A stretch of DNA of 64,000 nucleotides from Chitinophaga sp. S165 (GCF_003182155.1 NZ_QGTG01000003.1:248001-312000), one strand, 5' to 3'; shown: positions 16,818-26,282, counted from the first letter of the stretch. The notes: generated by a model not told the origin, from the letters alone. Made by a program: numbers and translations.

Positions 16818-19800
16818 ATGGTAAAGCATGTTTGTAAGGCGATCAAGATACTATTAATGCTGTGCTGTCTGTTGCTTCCGGTTACCCAAATTGTAGCCCA
16901 GGCAACTACTGATAGCTCGCGGATCACTATTACCGGAAAGAACATTCCCCTGAACAGCGTTTTTAAAAATATTGCCCGGCAAACGGGTTATTATTTTGTA
17001 TTTGATAATGCCATCATTGATGGCAAAGAGAAAGTAACCCTATACTATAAAAATGCCAGATGGGAAGATGTACTGGGGCATGTACTGAGGAACAGGAATA
17101 TCAGCTGGCTGAAACAGGGAAAGAGGATATTCCTGCAAATGGCGGCAACAACTAATCTTCCTGAGATTAAAGAAGATACATTACGGGTGACGGTAAGAGG
17201 GCGTATTACAGACGTAAATAATCAGCCGGTTCCCGGTGCTACTATTGTTATAAGAGGTACGTCCCGTGGAGTTACTACCGGGAATGACGGCGAATTTGAA
17301 TTGTTCCATGTCGCTGCACCTGCTATATTGCGCATATCTTCCCTGGGTTATGCCGCTGTCGATACAACACTGCAGGGCACACGCTTACACGAGATACACC
17401 TGAAAGAGGCCGTCAATACCCTGGATGCAACAGTAGTGATCGGATATGGTTCAAGCAGCCGCCGGTTACTGACAGGCGCAGTGAGCAGGATAACGGCAGA
17501 AGAGCTGTCGGCACAGCCGGTAGCTAACGCACTATCTGCCTTACAAGGACAGGTGCCCGGTGTACAGGTTACCGGTACGAACGGACTGCCGGGCGCTGAG
17601 ATCAAGCTTTACATCAGGGGACGTAATTCTATCGCGGCAGGTAATGATCCGCTGTTTATAATTGACGGGGTACCGTTTGATATTACTCCCTTAAACAATA
17701 CAGAAGACCTGTATGGCGCAGCAGGAAGGATCAGTCCATTTAACAGCATCAATCCGGCAGATATAGAAAGTATCGACATCCTGAAAGATGCGGATGCAAC
17801 AGCTATTTATGGATCGAGAGGCGCTAATGGCGTAGTGCTGATCACTACAAGAAAAGGTAAGCCCGGCAGGGCAAAACTGGATGTGAACGTACGGACAGGT
17901 ATCGGTAAGACAGCGGGTAATGTGTCCATGCTCGGTATTAAAGACTACCTGGCGATCAGGAGGGAGGGGTTCGCTAATGATGGGATAGCGCCGACAGCTG
18001 CAGGAGCGCCCGATCTGCTATTGTGGGATACTACACAGAACATCAACTGGTTTAAGAAACTAACGGGGGGAACTGCGCCTGTTACTAATGCACAGGCGAG
18101 TTTCTCGGGAGGAAATAACTACAACACTTTTCTTGTTGGCGGAAGTTTTTATCATGAAGGCACTGTATTACCTGCCGACCTGGGATATAACAGGGGAGGG
18201 GTTCACGTAAGCTTACAGCATCATCACCCGGAGCAACGGCTGGAGGTGAATCTGACAGGAAGTTTTGTGGCCGACAAGAATAAAAGCATTGCTAATGACA
18301 TTTCTCTTTTTAATAGCCTGCCGCCTAATTATCCGTTGTACGACTCTGTAGGACGTCTGTTTTGGGGATCATCCTTTGACAACCCAGTGGCTTATTTCCG
18401 GCGGCAGTCCAACAGTAATACGACAAACCTGCTGAGTAATGCCGTGCTGCGATACAGATTATTGCCAGGGCTGCAACTGAAGACCAGCCTGGGACTGGCG
18501 GATATCCGTATGAAGCAGTTCTTCTCATTTCCACAATCATCACAGCATCCTAATAATGCACCTACCAGTTTTATACGTACGGCAGAAAATAAGCGGCAAT
18601 CTTTCATCGTAGAGCCGCAGGCCGATTACAAGCTGCGTATCGCAAACGGAAGTTTGCATGCATTGGTAGGCGGTACCTGGCAACAAACATCAAGGAATGG
18701 TACTTTGGCATCAGGACAAGGCTATGTCAGTGAAACGGATATGAAAGACCTTAATCAGGCCGATACGATCATCCGTAAACCGGATAATTATTCGCTGTAC
18801 AGATATATTTCCTTCTTCACACGTGTTACCTACGACTGGCAAAGCAAGTACCTGGTCAATGTCAGTTACAGAAGAGATGGTTCTTCCCGTTTCGGGCCGG
18901 GGCGGCAATTTGGTGATTTTGGCTCCGTCGGACTTGGCTGGATCTTTACACAGGAACCATTTATGAAAAAACTGTCCTGGCTGAGTCATGGTAAGCTACG
19001 TGCGAGTGGCGGCATCACCGGCAATGACCAGATAACGGACTATCAATACATGAGGAATTATGGTAGTAATGGCAATTACCAGGGCAGCAACACCCTGAGT
19101 TCTCTGCGCATTGCCAATAACAGGTATAGCTGGGAAGAGAACCGTAAAATGGAAGCAGCCATAGAGTTAGGGTTCTTACAGGAACGCCTGTTCTTCTCCG
19201 CCGCCAAATATTGTAACCGCAGCAGTAATCAGCTGGTAGGATACCAGTTGCCGGGCATGACAGGATTTACGAGTTATCAGGCTAACTTACCCGCGCTCGT
19301 GGAAAATACTGGTTGGGAGTTTGAAGTACAGAGCAACAATTTTGATAAAAGCGATTTTACCTGGACCACCAGGGCTAATATTTCTTTCTTCACTAATAAG
19401 CTGAAGAAATTTCATGATCTGCCCGTATCGTCCTATGCGAATTCCTACGTACTGGGACAATCACTGAACATCGTAAGAGGTTATCATTTTACAGGTGTTG
19501 ATCCGCAAACAGGGCTGGCGCAGTTTGAAGATATCAATCATGACGGCCGGCTATCCAGCATTAATGATTTTGTGACGGTCGCCAATATGGACCCTGCATA
19601 TTACGGCGGTATACAGAATGATCTCAGTTACAGGAATATCAGCCTCGGCTTTTTCTGGCAATTTATCAAACAGAGAGGGGTAACGGTAGCGATCAAACCG
19701 GGCGACTTTGCTAACCAGCTAACCGAAAGCCTGGAACGCTGGCGTAAGCCCGGCGATATCACGGACGTGCCGCGCGCTACTGCTACAGCTGGTAATGTAG

Positions 19801-20057
19801 CCTATGATCTGAACGCGTCTCTGCTGTTATCTAATGCTGTTTATGACGATGCTTCTTATTTGCGACTGAAGAATGTGATGGTCGCCTATACCATGCCTGC
19901 GCCGGTATTGAAGAAACTGCATCTGCAGCTGTGTAAGATCTATCTGCAGGGACAGAATTTACTGACTATGACGGGATATAAAGGTGCTGATCCGGAAACC
20001 CAGATCGTTATACCATCATTAAGAGTAATTACCAGCGGTATTCAGTTAACGCTTTAA
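16818..20057 (+). CDS. SusC/RagA family TonB-dependent transducer with STN domain
   Basis: A 1079-residue outer-membrane importer. After the signal peptide (ending QIVAQ) comes a secretin/TonB N-terminal (STN) signalling domain at about 35-105 (PLNSVFKNIARQTGYYFVFD). Then a carboxypeptidase-like domain (about 125-205, RGRITDVNNQPVPGATIVIR), the plug (GSSSRRLLTGAVSRI; DPLFIIDGVPFD; IDILKDADATAIYGSRGANG) and the beta-barrel. The STN domain shows that it signals to FecR, unlike the other two SusC proteins here. SusD follows after 12 bp. No hydrolase is encoded in this locus, so the imported glycan or other ligand cannot be named. Confidence 0.93.
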   Translation: MVKHVCKAIKILLMLCCLLLPVTQIVAQATTDSSRITITGKNIPLNSVFKNIARQTGYYFVFDNAIIDGKEKVTLYYKNARWEDVLGHVLRNRNISWLKQGKRIFLQMAATTNLPEIKEDTLRVTVRGRITDVNNQPVPGATIVIRGTSRGVTTGNDGEFELFHVAAPAILRISSLGYAAVDTTLQGTRLHEIHLKEAVNTLDATVVIGYGSSSRRLLTGAVSRITAEELSAQPVANALSALQGQVPGVQVTGTNGLPGAEIKLYIRGRNSIAAGNDPLFIIDGVPFDITPLNNTEDLYGAAGRISPFNSINPADIESIDILKDADATAIYGSRGANGVVLITTRKGKPGRAKLDVNVRTGIGKTAGNVSMLGIKDYLAIRREGFANDGIAPTAAGAPDLLLWDTTQNINWFKKLTGGTAPVTNAQASFSGGNNYNTFLVGGSFYHEGTVLPADLGYNRGGVHVSLQHHHPEQRLEVNLTGSFVADKNKSIANDISLFNSLPPNYPLYDSVGRLFWGSSFDNPVAYFRRQSNSNTTNLLSNAVLRYRLLPGLQLKTSLGLADIRMKQFFSFPQSSQHPNNAPTSFIRTAENKRQSFIVEPQADYKLRIANGSLHALVGGTWQQTSRNGTLASGQGYVSETDMKDLNQADTIIRKPDNYSLYRYISFFTRVTYDWQSKYLVNVSYRRDGSSRFGPGRQFGDFGSVGLGWIFTQEPFMKKLSWLSHGKLRASGGITGNDQITDYQYMRNYGSNGNYQGSNTLSSLRIANNRYSWEENRKMEAAIELGFLQERLFFSAAKYCNRSSNQLVGYQLPGMTGFTSYQANLPALVENTGWEFEVQSNNFDKSDFTWTTRANISFFTNKLKKFHDLPVSSYANSYVLGQSLNIVRGYHFTGVDPQTGLAQFEDINHDGRLSSINDFVTVANMDPAYYGGIQNDLSYRNISLGFFWQFIKQRGVTVAIKPGDFANQLTESLERWRKPGDITDVPRATATAGNVAYDLNASLLLSNAVYDDASYLRLKNVMVAYTMPAPVLKKLHLQLCKIYLQGQNLLTMTGYKGADPETQIVIPSLRVITSGIQLTL

Positions 20058-20069
20058 GCTGCTTTAGAA

Positions 20070-21422
20070 ATGCCACATTATCGCATATACCATTTTATTC
20101 TTATCCTGCTGCTGCTCATGTCCTGTAAAAGCTTGATCACAGTGGATGCGCCATCCGATGAAATACCTGCAGAAACGGTCTACAATAACGACGCGCTTGC
20201 GGATGCAGCCGTAGCAGATCTCTACTACACACTTGCCGGTTATTTTGCCGGTAATCTGTTACCTGTGATCAATGGAATGACGGCTGATGAACTGACTACT
20301 ATCAACGGTAATTATCTCCGCTATGTAAATAACGCGATCGTGCCTACTGATGCACCACTTTTATCTTCCTGGCGGGAGATCTACAAAGTTATCTATGGGG
20401 CGAATGCGATGTTGGAAGGACTGGCTACGTCTACCGGATTATCTACTGTAAAAGCCCGTCAACTGAAAGGAGAGGCAAAATTCCTGCGTGCTTTCTGTTA
20501 TTACTATCTCGTTAACTGCTGGGGAGATGTACCGTTGCTTACTACCACAGATCTCAATCATACTGCGCTTGCGCCCCGTACAGCGGTTGACTCAGTTTAT
20601 AAACAGATCATTTCTGATCTTAATTATGCATCCCAGCTATTACCGTTTTATTATAGTACAGGAGAAAAGGTAAGAGCCAACAGGTGGGCGGCTACCGCGC
20701 TACTGGCCAGGGTATATCTGCAACAGGGCAAATGGGAAGATGCTATCGTGCAATCTTCCCTGGTGATCAATTCAGGTGTTTATACGCCGCTTATTTCGCC
20801 TGATAGTGTATTCCTGCGTAATAGCCGTCCCGCTATCCTGCAGATCTGGAGAAGCGAAGGTTATACTTATCCGGGACAAACATTTCTGCCTGCAAATGGT
20901 AGTTTTTCTTTCTATCCTTTCACGGGAGATTTTATGCAGTCGTTCGAGGCGTCAGATAAGAGAAAGGATAGCTGGATGCGGGCCTTCACATATGGCGGAG
21001 AGACTTACTACAATTCTTATAAGTACCGGAACAGGACTGCGGCGGCACCAGGAACAGAGGAATACCTGATGGTACTGCGGATAGAAGAACAATATCTCAT
21101 CCGTGCGGAAGCATTTGCGCATTTGAACAATCCCCGCGACGCTATTAATGATCTGAATGTAATACGTATAAGGGCCGGGCTACAGCCATTGTCGGACACT
21201 GTGATCAGAGATTCCGCGCTGACGCTGGTAGAGCGGGAGAGACGTACGGAATTATTTACTGAATGGGGCGACCGCTGGTTTAGCCTGCATCGTACCGGCC
21301 GGCTGGATGAAGTGATAAAAGCTTTGAAGCCGGGATGGAAGCGGACTGCAGCATGGTATCCTATTCCGCAGGAAGAGCGGAACAGGAACCCAAATCTGAC
21401 ACAGAATGATGGATATCAGTAA
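20070..21422 (+). CDS. SusD/RagB family nutrient-binding outer-membrane lipoprotein
   Basis: A 450-residue surface lipoprotein with lipobox Cys19 (LLLLMSC) and the SusD TPR-like fold (GEAKFLRAFCYYYLVNCWGD, then RWAATALLARVYLQQGKWED). The C-terminal ERERRTELFTEWGDRWFSLH is the typical RagB/SusD signature. It forms the lid of the SusC importer encoded just upstream. Its last 7 bp overlap the convergent gene at 21416. Confidence 0.93.
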   Translation: MPHYRIYHFILILLLLMSCKSLITVDAPSDEIPAETVYNNDALADAAVADLYYTLAGYFAGNLLPVINGMTADELTTINGNYLRYVNNAIVPTDAPLLSSWREIYKVIYGANAMLEGLATSTGLSTVKARQLKGEAKFLRAFCYYYLVNCWGDVPLLTTTDLNHTALAPRTAVDSVYKQIISDLNYASQLLPFYYSTGEKVRANRWAATALLARVYLQQGKWEDAIVQSSLVINSGVYTPLISPDSVFLRNSRPAILQIWRSEGYTYPGQTFLPANGSFSFYPFTGDFMQSFEASDKRKDSWMRAFTYGGETYYNSYKYRNRTAAAPGTEEYLMVLRIEEQYLIRAEAFAHLNNPRDAINDLNVIRIRAGLQPLSDTVIRDSALTLVERERRTELFTEWGDRWFSLHRTGRLDEVIKALKPGWKRTAAWYPIPQEERNRNPNLTQNDGYQ

Positions 21423-22477
21423 CGGATCTTTATGCCGTAAACATTGTCGGTACAATGTATCACTAACTTATCTCCGTGAACGAATAACTGATTGATCTTT
21501 GTTCTCGCGGGAATATCGAGATAAATACTACCCTTATATTTGTTCGTACGAAGATCGTATTGATCTATTACACAACGTTCCTGAAATAATTGTTCATCAT
21601 CATTATCGGCTTTTAACTTCGCCTGTACGAACAAGGTGCTGTTATGCACGCAGCTGAAACCATTCACCATCTGGTCCGGTCCCTGGTTCATATAAACATT
21701 TTTGTTGGCCATTGTAGTGGAAATACTAAACCTGGATACTGTAAAAGTATCGATTGTAGCGCCTTCACTGATCAGATGCAGGGCACTGTCAAATGTGAAA
21801 TACCTGTTGCTGTAATAATGAACATATGTGAACAAGCCACTAGTTCTGTCGTAGTTCAGCGAGCCATCTGTGCTCATTCCACCGTCACGATATAACGTGG
21901 ACAATCCTTTTTCAGTGAGAGCACTGTCACCGTCCAGTGTAACACGTGTGAACAGCTGGTCTTTTTCTTCCAGGTCCAGCTTGCGCAGCATAATATGTTT
22001 ACCATCGCGTAAAACATGTGCCTGAGAAAATCCGCCAGCAATAAAAGTAGCATATGCTCCCGCTGTAGTATCGATGGTCCTGCTTGTTCTGCTGATAGCC
22101 GGGATGTTATAGCCGTATACAAAGAAATCCTTGTTATTTACCTCAGTAAAAAAGTAAGTGTCCATAGAGTCTTTTAAAGATTGCCGCAATGAGATCTTAA
22201 AAGTATCTATTGGTGCGCCCGGTTCAAGGGACGTAGAAAGCAGGGTAGCAGGATCATTAGTGGAGAAATAAAAAATGCTGTCAGCTACTCCTGCAATATC
22301 CAGGATCTCATCATGAGTAGGTATCGTGATGTAAGGAGTAAGAGCAGTTGTTTGCAGATACTGTCGTCTGAACCCGTTTGCCTGTTGGTTAGGCGAAGGT
22401 GCAGTGTAAACGAGTGTAACAATGATCAGGAATGCCGCGAGTAATAGGGACGACAGGTAATAGATTCGTTTTCTCAT
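21416..22477 (-). CDS. membrane-anchored propeller-like protein of a MauE/DUF6520 cassette
   Basis: A 353-residue protein with one N-terminal membrane helix (residues 5-25, IYYLSSLLLAAFLIIVTLVY) and a periplasmic remainder. Repeating beta-rich segments of about 50 residues (ILDIAGVADSIFYFSTN, FFVYGYNIPAISR, SAHVLRDGKHIM-like, SGLFTYVHYYSNRYF, INQLFVHGDKLVIHC) suggest a beta-propeller. I do not recognise a named family. The start is set at ATG 22477; a longer frame to 22570 would run through the 28-bp palindrome and the upstream gene. It is last of three minus-strand genes after a DUF6520 mini-protein and a MauE-type protein. Confidence 0.6.
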   Translation of the reverse strand: MRKRIYYLSSLLLAAFLIIVTLVYTAPSPNQQANGFRRQYLQTTALTPYITIPTHDEILDIAGVADSIFYFSTNDPATLLSTSLEPGAPIDTFKISLRQSLKDSMDTYFFTEVNNKDFFVYGYNIPAISRTSRTIDTTAGAYATFIAGGFSQAHVLRDGKHIMLRKLDLEEKDQLFTRVTLDGDSALTEKGLSTLYRDGGMSTDGSLNYDRTSGLFTYVHYYSNRYFTFDSALHLISEGATIDTFTVSRFSISTTMANKNVYMNQGPDQMVNGFSCVHNSTLFVQAKLKADNDDEQLFQERCVIDQYDLRTNKYKGSIYLDIPARTKINQLFVHGDKLVIHCTDNVYGIKIRY

Positions 22478-22494
22478 AATAGTTGAAAGCATAA

Positions 22495-22522
22495 CAGAAA
22501 GCCTTGTATACAAGGCTTTCTG
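22495..22522. promoter_or_regulatory. 28-bp perfect palindrome between DUF6520 and propeller genes
   Basis: A gap-free 28-bp palindrome centred at 22508/22509; the half site is CAGAAAGCCTTGTA. It sits between the stop of the DUF6520 gene (22536) and the start of the next gene (22477). As RNA it would form a stem of about 12 bp without a clear U-tract. It may therefore be an intra-operon processing or attenuation hairpin giving more of the upstream mini-protein mRNA, rather than a full terminator. Confidence 0.6.
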
Positions 22523-22535
22523 CTGAAACAATTGA

Positions 22536-22754
22536 TCAGGTTTTTCTGATGATAGTGACGTTACCATCAAGGCTTACTGCACATTGAACGTTGTTTGGTC
22601 CCGGGCAGTAAAGGATTTTAACGGTAGTACTGGTACCGGTTACAATGGTGTCGTCATTGAGCATCCATTGCGTGTCCGCTTTCATTTTCCCCGCAAAAGC
22701 ACTTCCTGCTGCGCACAGGGCAGCGAAAAACGCTAAAGATAGTGTCTTTTTCAT
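22536..22754 (-). CDS. small exported DUF6520-like protein
   Basis: A 72-residue precursor: signal peptide of about 22 residues (LAAFFAALCAAGSAFAG-like, starting MKKTLSLAFFAALC), then about 50 residues with two cysteines in the motif CPGPNNVQC near the C-terminus. I match the layout (signal peptide, short exported body, C-P-x(4-5)-V-x-C) to Bacteroidota DUF6520 proteins, whose function is unknown. The two cysteines could form a small loop. It lies between a MauE-type membrane protein and a propeller-like protein, an association I regard as a recurrent cassette in this phylum. Confidence 0.65.
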   Translation of the reverse strand: MKKTLSLAFFAALCAAGSAFAGKMKADTQWMLNDDTIVTGTSTTVKILYCPGPNNVQCAVSLDGNVTIIRKT

Positions 22755-22848
22755 GGTGTGTTTTATTGAATATAATACTCGCCTACTCTGTTCTGCAGGT
22801 TTTCGGCTCCCCCTTTATTATTGCCGTTTGTTTCAGAAATAAGAGAGT

Positions 22849-23268
22849 TTATTGTGCAGGTGTGTGTCTGTCCTGCATCAGTACCCCAATAGTTGATAAT
22901 ATGACAAAGACTATATTAAAAACAATGTGTGCGTTCCAGGAAAGATGCTGTAATACGCCTCCGCAGGAACATGGAATAAAGTAACTAAGCCGCAACATAG
23001 CTACCAGGTAAAACGTGAAAAGGCTGAGCAGGAAGAATGACAGGTAAAAGCCTATCAGCCGTGTACGGGGATATAAAAGAAAGCCCGCAATAATTATTTC
23101 CCCTATGGGTAACGCCCATACTATTACAGGAGCATATAAGGTAATAAATGGCGATTGTCCCAGTTGTCTTCGGAAAGTATCATAATCCAGCAACTTGCTT
23201 ATACTGGTGTAAACGAAAAGGAATACCAATAAGGCAGAAAGAATGTCTAATAACAGTTTTCGTGACAT
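22849..23268 (-). CDS. MauE/DoxX-type membrane protein
   Basis: A 139-residue integral membrane protein with four predicted helices (LLLDILSALLVFLFVYTSIS; FITLYAPVIVWALPIGEIII; LIGFYLSFFLLSLFTFYLVA; IVFNIVFVILSTIGVLM) and a Cys pair in IPCSCGGVL before the last helix. The Y-S-x-x-K-L start and the C-x-C motif are typical of MauE, a DoxX/VKOR-neighbour family thought to handle electrons for disulfide formation. It heads the cassette with DUF6520 and the propeller protein, so it may maintain the Cys pair of the mini-protein (inference). Confidence 0.75.
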   Translation of the reverse strand: MSRKLLLDILSALLVFLFVYTSISKLLDYDTFRRQLGQSPFITLYAPVIVWALPIGEIIIAGFLLYPRTRLIGFYLSFFLLSLFTFYLVAMLRLSYFIPCSCGGVLQHLSWNAHIVFNIVFVILSTIGVLMQDRHTPAQ

Positions 23269-23361
23269 AGGATTTAACGCTTCTCCAATATAGGATAAAT
23301 TTTTAAATCATTTAAAGTATTTTATAAGAGCGTTTAAAGTATAGTATAAACATGTCGCAAC

Positions 23362-23745
23362 TTATATCATGTCTTTTGCAACATCAGGGAAGTGCTCCTG
23401 TAAATAATTACTGAAGATAGAGATCAGCTTCTTTACATCTGATTCCATGGTGTTCAGTTTACTCCATATGTGTAGCTGATGCGCGCGGATATTATCGTAA
23501 TTAATGGCATTGATATCGGGTTCATTCAGCCAGGCCTGGTGTAAGGCCAGCTCACTCTTTAGTGCTTCAAAGCGGGTATCCAGCTGGAGGAATGCCGTAT
23601 GAAAATATTCCAGCCTGTCCAGCAGTGAGCGATCGAAATGATATTGCAATATATGTGCAAGCTGTGTTTTTAGCGCGATGTTGCGGTTCTCCAGCACCGC
23701 CAGTTGTTTTCTGAACGTTGTTAATTCATTTAGCAGACCTTCCAT
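23362..23745 (-). CDS. hypothetical coiled-coil protein
   Basis: A 127-residue soluble, largely helical protein; the first 50 residues have heptad character (LLNELTTFRKQLAVLENRN). No signal peptide, membrane segment or catalytic motif. Not recognised as a named family. It lies 88 bp downstream of the REC-CRP regulator on the same strand and could be a late member of that transcript. Confidence 0.55.
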   Translation of the reverse strand: MEGLLNELTTFRKQLAVLENRNIALKTQLAHILQYHFDRSLLDRLEYFHTAFLQLDTRFEALKSELALHQAWLNEPDINAINYDNIRAHQLHIWSKLNTMESDVKKLISIFSNYLQEHFPDVAKDMI

Positions 23746-23833
23746 TTACAAAACTATCTTATCTTATATAAAGGTAGATAGTTGGGTGCCTGCTACACAG
23801 GACCTGCATCAGTGTGAAAACTGATTTTTATCA

Positions 23834-24892
23834 TCAATTGACGAGGTTCGCGAGTTTCTGTTCATTAAGGATGGTAATAACGCCTTGTTTTATTTCCAGT
23901 AGTTTCTCATCGCGGAAATCGCCGAGTGTGCGTATCATGGATTCAGTGGCGGTACCTGCAATGGTGGCAAGGTTTTCCCTGGAAATATCTATTGAAAAAG
24001 GCTGGTCAGTGACGTGGTGGTATTTCTTTTTGAGAAAGAGCAGCGCCTCTGCTACTTTTTTGCGTAGGGAACTATAAGCGAGGTGTAAAAGTTGTTGTTC
24101 TTTCTCCGTGATATTTTTAGCCAGCAGGCGGATAAACTGTTGGGCTACTTCGCGGTTATTGTTGATCAGCGTTTCGAAGTCTTCACGGGGAATAGCGGTC
24201 AGTTCACAGGCTTCCAGTGCTTCTGCATTCTCGTGGTAATTGCTTCCTTCAAGTAAGGCCACATACCCCAGGAATTCGCCTGCACTGTACAGGTTCACCG
24301 CCAGCTCTTTACCGTCGTTATTGACCTTGTATGTTTTAACGCGGCCTTTTTCAATATAATAAAGGCTGGTAGGTCTATTACCTTCCTGGTAGATCAGTTG
24401 TTTCTTTTTATACCTGTCTGTATTACCCTCTTCCATTAATTTCTTCAGAGGATTAGCGCCTGTAGCTGTTAACAGCAGTTGTTGTATTCCTTCCATATCT
24501 GCAGGTAGTACCTGTTTTTTAAGTTCTGATTTTTTTAACCGGCTTTCAACGGCATTCAGCAGATCAGTGCCGCTGAAAGGTTTTGTAATATAATCATCGG
24601 CACCCATTTCCATACCTTTCCGGAAATCTCCCCGCTCACTTTTAGCGGTAAGGAAGATGAAGGGAGTATCCTCCACCTGTGGGTGTTTCTGTAGTAAATG
24701 TAATACCCCGTATCCATCCAGCACAGGCATCATAATATCGCATACGATCAGGTCCGGCTGATGTTCCAGCGCCATTTCCACTCCCGTTTTCCCATTTTCG
24801 GCCGTAATGACTTTATAATTGGCCAGCTCCAGGATCTCGGCGGTGTTATCGCGAATATCGTCATTATCTTCTATCAGCAGGATGGTTTTCAT
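23834..24892 (-). CDS. response regulator with CRP/FNR-type output (REC-cNMP-HTH)
   Basis: A 352-residue regulator. The receiver (residues 1-120) has IEDNDD, phospho-Asp in LIVCDIMMPVLDG, and Lys in YITKPFSG. A cyclic-nucleotide-binding-type beta-roll follows (about 160-270, LIYQEGNRPTSLYYIEKGRV; LYSAGEFLGYVALLEG). It ends in a Crp-type helix-turn-helix (FSIDISRENLATIAGTATES). The fusion couples phosphorylation by the adjacent PAS kinase, whose gene ends 26 bp upstream, to CRP/FNR-like DNA binding. ATG 24892 is preferred over 24898, two codons earlier. Effector unknown; the CNB domain may bind nothing. Confidence 0.9.
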   Translation of the reverse strand: MKTILLIEDNDDIRDNTAEILELANYKVITAENGKTGVEMALEHQPDLIVCDIMMPVLDGYGVLHLLQKHPQVEDTPFIFLTAKSERGDFRKGMEMGADDYITKPFSGTDLLNAVESRLKKSELKKQVLPADMEGIQQLLLTATGANPLKKLMEEGNTDRYKKKQLIYQEGNRPTSLYYIEKGRVKTYKVNNDGKELAVNLYSAGEFLGYVALLEGSNYHENAEALEACELTAIPREDFETLINNNREVAQQFIRLLAKNITEKEQQLLHLAYSSLRKKVAEALLFLKKKYHHVTDQPFSIDISRENLATIAGTATESMIRTLGDFRDEKLLEIKQGVITILNEQKLANLVN

Positions 24893-24918
24893 TATCATTT
24901 TTATTTATAGCTTATAGC

Positions 24919-26169
24919 CTACAACTGTTGGAATGTAACAACAAAGGTGGTGCCTTCATTCAGTACACTTTCGCAGCGAATATTTCCATTCATCAATTCT
25001 GCATATCTGCTTACAATATGTAAGCCAAGACCTGTTCCCTGGATATTGCTTACGTTGGCGCCTCTGAAAAAACGTTCAAACAGGTGCTGCTGGTCCTCCT
25101 GTGAGATACCGATACCGGCATCTCTGACCTTCAATATTACACCATTTCCTGTATGTTCAGTATGCACCTTTATAACAGTATGTGTCCCAGAGAATTTGAT
25201 CGCGTTTCCCAGCAAATTTAGCAGGATGTGCTTTAACAGGGAAGGGTCGAGGTGTACGGAAGCAGGTCCCTGATGTTCGTAGACGATCTGTTGTCCTTCC
25301 CGGACGATATCCTGCAATTCCTGTATCGTACTATTGATATGTTGTTCAATATCAAATGTGCTGCTGCGCACCTGTACGCCACCTTCTTCTATTTTACCGA
25401 CGGAAAGAAAATCATTGAGTACTTCCGTGAGTAAGGTAACGGAAGAAATGATGCGCTGGATATGTTTACTGCGTTTCGCCTGGTCGGCCTCCGTGGTATA
25501 TTGATTGACCAGGAAGGCGGAAGAAAGGATAGTACTGAGCGGTGTCCGGAACTCATGAGACGCCATCGATACAAAACGTGATTTCAGTTCGCTGAGTTCT
25601 TTTTCTTTATCGAGCGCGGTCATGACCTCCTGTTTGGAGTGTTCCAGTTGTTCGAGTGCATTGGTCAGCTGTTGCGTACGTTCGCTGATCTTATTTTCCA
25701 GTTCATTGTTGAGTCGCTCGATCTTCTCTTCCGCTTTCTTTCTCTCTGTAATATTATTGATATAGGCGATCACGAAGGAGCCTTCTTCATGCTCATATTG
25801 ACTGAGGCTGATCTCCACAGGGAACTCTGTACCGTCCTTTCTGACAGCGAACAGGTCGAGGCCAATTCCCATAGGACGGCTCTGTGGATGATGGTTATAA
25901 TGGTTACGATGACCGACATGCCGGTTACGAAATTGCTGCGGCAATAGTTGTTCAACGTATCCTCCTACCAGTTCTTCCCGTTCATAGCCGAATTGCCTGA
26001 GTGCAAAATCATTGATCAGTACGATCTGGCCCTGCTGATTGGTAACAAGTATACCAATACTGGCATAATTGAACAGCGCTTCGAAGCGCTGCAATTCCTT
26101 GTTATATTCCTTCTTATAGATACTGTTACCAGAGAACATTGTCATCAGCTTGTTGAACCACGTCTTCAT
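24919..26169 (-). CDS. PAS domain sensor histidine kinase
   Basis: A 416-residue kinase without convincing membrane helices: PAS (about 28-140, LFNYASIGILVTNQQGQIVL; PAC end IAYINNITERKKAEEKI), a coiled coil (145-200), HisKA (FVSMASHEFRTPLSTILSS), and HATPase_c (LLNLLGNAIKFSG, DAGIGIS, GTGLGLHIVSRY). It is encoded directly upstream of, and surely partners, the REC-CRP regulator. PAS ligand unknown; the sequence shows no obvious haem or flavin signature. Confidence 0.92.
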   Translation of the reverse strand: MKTWFNKLMTMFSGNSIYKKEYNKELQRFEALFNYASIGILVTNQQGQIVLINDFALRQFGYEREELVGGYVEQLLPQQFRNRHVGHRNHYNHHPQSRPMGIGLDLFAVRKDGTEFPVEISLSQYEHEEGSFVIAYINNITERKKAEEKIERLNNELENKISERTQQLTNALEQLEHSKQEVMTALDKEKELSELKSRFVSMASHEFRTPLSTILSSAFLVNQYTTEADQAKRSKHIQRIISSVTLLTEVLNDFLSVGKIEEGGVQVRSSTFDIEQHINSTIQELQDIVREGQQIVYEHQGPASVHLDPSLLKHILLNLLGNAIKFSGTHTVIKVHTEHTGNGVILKVRDAGIGISQEDQQHLFERFFRGANVSNIQGTGLGLHIVSRYAELMNGNIRCESVLNEGTTFVVTFQQL

Positions 26170-26282
26170 ATCATATACTTACCGTGAACAGAATGTGCCG
26201 TAAATATACTTTATGGACTGTAAAATTCCTTCCCGGGAGTATACCGTCATATGATGGTGGTCAACCGTTGGCCTGATAATGA

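Noticed and set aside
22478..22570. N-terminal extension of the propeller-like protein
   Set aside because: Would read through the 28-bp palindrome and overlap the DUF6520 gene, placing 31 residues ahead of the membrane helix.
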